The notes beneath the pieces are model-generated. The model worked only from the letters and a program-made list of their open reading frames with translations, was not told the DNA's origin and did no database searches. Positions 61,992 through 64,000 of a DNA stretch of 64,000 nucleotides are shown one piece after another. Within the stretch, counting starts at the first letter, position 1. Each line of letters starts with the position of its first letter. The position numbers were made by a program, and so were the translations under genes. Source of the DNA: an uncultured Desulfovibrio sp. (GTDB lineage: Bacteria > Desulfobacterota > Desulfovibrionia > Desulfovibrionales > Desulfovibrionaceae); assembly GCA_913060505.1 (NCBI GenBank), contig CAJXRQ010000004.1, forward strand, positions 62,001 through 126,000. Direction: 5' to 3'.

Positions 61992-64000
61992 ATGGGCTGG
62001 TTTAACATCAGAAAGGGTGCTGCCCCGAGCACTGAACCTCAGGAAGAAAAAGAGCCGGAACGGTTGCAGAAAGAAACAACCACTCCGACTGAACGCGAAC
62101 TGCTCCGTGAGCGATTGGAAGCTGCGGAATTGCCGGACGAAATATACGAGGCAGCCCATGCCGAATGCGAGCGGATTGCATCTGTTGCCCCCTCTTCTCC
62201 CGAATATGCGATTGGGTTGAACTATCTCGAATTTCTTTTTTCCCTGCCATGGAATATTACGACCAAGGATGACTTGGATATCGTACGTGCCGAAAACGTG
62301 CTCAATGCTCGCCATTTTGGTTTGCAACGAGTCAAGGATCGAATTCTTGAGTTTCTGGCAGTGAAGAATTTGCGAGGGAAACATACCTCCTCCATTCTGT
62401 TGGTGGATGACGAGGCTATTGCCCGTGAGAACCTGTCCATTGTTTTTGAAAATGACGGGTATAACGTTCGCGCTGTGGGCAACGGGCTTGAAGCTGTTGC
62501 AGCCATGGAAAAAGAGGTTGCGGACGTCATTGTCTCCGATCTCAAAATGGATGGCATGGATGGTCTTGAATTGTTGAAGGTTGTCCGCAAGCGATGGCCG
62601 GACACCAAGGTCATCATGTTGACCGGTTATGCCACGGTCAAAACCGCCGTGGATGCAATGCGTCAAGGGGCTGATCAATACCTTGGTAAACCTGTTAATC
62701 TGACTAAATTGCGTTCGTATGTTGCCGAAATGTTGGAGCAGAGTGTGCTCGCCCGGCAACTGCATGGCCCCGTGTTGTGTTTTACAGGGCCTCCGGGAAC
62801 AGGAAAAACATCCATAGGTAAGGCTATCGCAGAAGCCCTGGGGCGGAAGTTCTTCCGTCTGTCTTTGGCAGGGCTTCGGGATGAGGCCGAATTGCGTGGG
62901 CACAGACGGACCTATGTCGGTGCCATGCCCGGACGCATCTTGCAGGGAGTGCAAAAGGCGGGGGCACGAAATCCTGTCATCATGCTCGATGAAATGGACA
63001 AGGCTGGTCAGGATTTTCATGGTGACGCCACTGCTGTTTTACTGGAGTTGCTTGATCCGGAGCAGAATGCCGCTTTTGGCGACCATTACATGGGGTTGCC
63101 TTTTGATCTTTCCGGTGCGCTGTTCATTTGCACAACCAATGCTTTGGAGCGCTTTCCGGCTCCGTTGCGAGACCGAATGGAAGTGATAGAGTTTTCCAGC
63201 TATACACGGCAGGAGAAATTTGAAATTGCGACCCGGTATCTTGTTCCTGAGCAACTGAAGCTGCATGGTCTTGATGACCAGCTTGTAAATGTGGAACCGG
63301 ATGCGATAACTTCAATTATTATGCAATATACTCGTGAGGCTGGGCTACGCGGGTTGCGTAAGCAATTGGCGTCATTGTGCAGAAAATTGGCCCGGCAGGC
63401 TCTGTCGGAGGGGGGTAGCCAGCTGACAGTGGATGCTGCCATGGCCGAGAAGCTGCTTGGTGCACCTCCCTTTGCTTCAACTATGGCCCAATCCGAAGCA
63501 AAGGTCGGGTTGGCGACAAGTCTGGTCTGGACCGAGAACGGAGGGGAGATCATCTTTGTTGAAACTGCCAGAATGCAAGGCAGCAAACAACTTATCCTGA
63601 CCGGTTCTTTGGGGGAAGTGCTGCGGGAATCAGCCCAGACAGCCCTCAGTTATATTCGGAGCCATGCTCAGAAGTTCGGGATTGAACCGGATTTTTTTGA
63701 ATCTTCGGACATTCATGTGCACATTCCCGCAGGGGCGGTTACCAAGGAAGGGCCTTCTGCCGGAGGAGCCATTACCTTGGCGTTACTTTCCTTGCTGACG
63801 GGCAAGCCTGTGCGCAGGGATGTCGCTTTGACGGGAGAATTGTCCTTGCTTGGCGAAATTCTCCCGGTGGGAGGAATTCGGGAAAAGCTCATGGCAGCAC
63901 AGCAGGCCGGAATTTCCTCAGTGATACTGCCCAAGGGGTGCGCCTCCTCGCTGGCTTCCATGGATGATGAAATAGTGCAGGATCTTCACATCCATCTGGT
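61992..64000 (+). CDS. Lon-type AAA+ protease with inserted receiver domain, C-terminus outside window
   Basis: The frame starts at ATG 61992 after GGAGAG and is open to the window end (669 codons). Residues 1-35 are a charged tail; the usual 300-residue Lon substrate-binding N-domain is absent. Residues about 36-127 match the Lon region before the ATPase (YLEFLFSLPWN; LQRVKDRILEFLAV). A response-regulator receiver occupies about 134-250 (ILLVDDE, phospho-site Asp183 in VSDLKMDG, Thr211, Lys233 in LGKPV). The chain then resumes as Lon at GPVLCFTGPPGTGKTS (Walker A 266-273), MLDEMDK (Walker B), and the S16 protease with Ser589 (EGPSAGG) and Lys632 (GGIREKL). It probably degrades substrates in response to phosphorylation. 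Confidence 0.92.
   Translation, partial: MGWFNIRKGAAPSTEPQEEKEPERLQKETTTPTERELLRERLEAAELPDEIYEAAHAECERIASVAPSSPEYAIGLNYLEFLFSLPWNITTKDDLDIVRAENVLNARHFGLQRVKDRILEFLAVKNLRGKHTSSILLVDDEAIARENLSIVFENDGYNVRAVGNGLEAVAAMEKEVADVIVSDLKMDGMDGLELLKVVRKRWPDTKVIMLTGYATVKTAVDAMRQGADQYLGKPVNLTKLRSYVAEMLEQSVLARQLHGPVLCFTGPPGTGKTSIGKAIAEALGRKFFRLSLAGLRDEAELRGHRRTYVGAMPGRILQGVQKAGARNPVIMLDEMDKAGQDFHGDATAVLLELLDPEQNAAFGDHYMGLPFDLSGALFICTTNALERFPAPLRDRMEVIEFSSYTRQEKFEIATRYLVPEQLKLHGLDDQLVNVEPDAITSIIMQYTREAGLRGLRKQLASLCRKLARQALSEGGSQLTVDAAMAEKLLGAPPFASTMAQSEAKVGLATSLVWTENGGEIIFVETARMQGSKQLILTGSLGEVLRESAQTALSYIRSHAQKFGIEPDFFESSDIHVHIPAGAVTKEGPSAGGAITLALLSLLTGKPVRRDVALTGELSLLGEILPVGGIREKLMAAQQAGISSVILPKGCASSLASMDDEIVQDLHIHL

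Overview
The window looks like chromosomal DNA of a sulfate-reducing deltaproteobacterium of the Desulfovibrio/Pseudodesulfovibrio type. The inference rests on gene content: a three-subunit fumarate reductase next to class I fumarase, a four-subunit 2-oxoacid:ferredoxin oxidoreductase (order D-A-B-C), a class III tetraheme cytochrome c3, a fused AccA-AccD carboxyltransferase, MotAB with a PilZ protein, and several polar amino-acid ABC systems. No rRNA, tRNA or CRISPR array was seen.

Layout. 1-3706 (minus): frdC-frdA-frdB-fumarase operon. 3707-4922: gene-free, with a TetR-type palindrome. 4923-7693: TetR regulator and an MFS transporter fused to an ApbE flavin transferase. 8092-12563: amino-acid ABC operon (ATPase, lipoprotein binding protein, two permeases) running into a DeoC-like protein without the aldolase residues and a CbiC-like protein. 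12677-15549: korDABC, ending in a strong terminator. 15607-17711 (minus): a 46-residue proline-rich protein, a TPR-like protein, a FlgO-like lipoprotein and purine nucleoside phosphorylase. 17789-19741: motA, motB, pilZ. 19741-24477: acetyl-CoA carboxylase-like cluster (biotin carboxylase, AccA-AccD fusion, biotinyl-like carrier, small unknown). 24518-25075: ssb.

25094-39770 is an apparent genomic island inserted after ssb. It opens with four tightly coupled genes (three large tyrosine recombinases and a small HTH/coiled-coil protein, resembling Tn554-type and recombinase-in-trio modules). It then carries a type I restriction-modification locus: hsdM, hsdS, a NucS-like nuclease with a possible PUA/EVE-like N-domain, hsdR and a YgjP-like metallopeptidase. 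Copies of TGTCCAGTT in opposite orientation lie near the two ends, and a perfect 18-bp inverted repeat precedes the first recombinase.

39933-46239 (minus): SNF2-type helicase with a SWIM finger, a multispanning membrane protein and a hybrid histidine kinase, closely packed. 46430-50241: peptide-binding lipoprotein and bifunctional (p)ppGpp synthetase/hydrolase. 50338-50736: cytochrome c3. 50985-54441 (minus): second polar amino-acid ABC operon, whose two permeases are fused into one 587-residue protein. 54742-61424 (minus): L-serine ammonia-lyase, a solute-binding-like protein, NhaB antiporter, SLC13-type transporter and a Usp-like protein. From 61992 a Lon-type protease runs off the right edge. 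It lacks the Lon N-domain and carries a two-component receiver domain inserted inside the ATPase module just before Walker A. I regard this and the recombinase/restriction island as the most interesting items.
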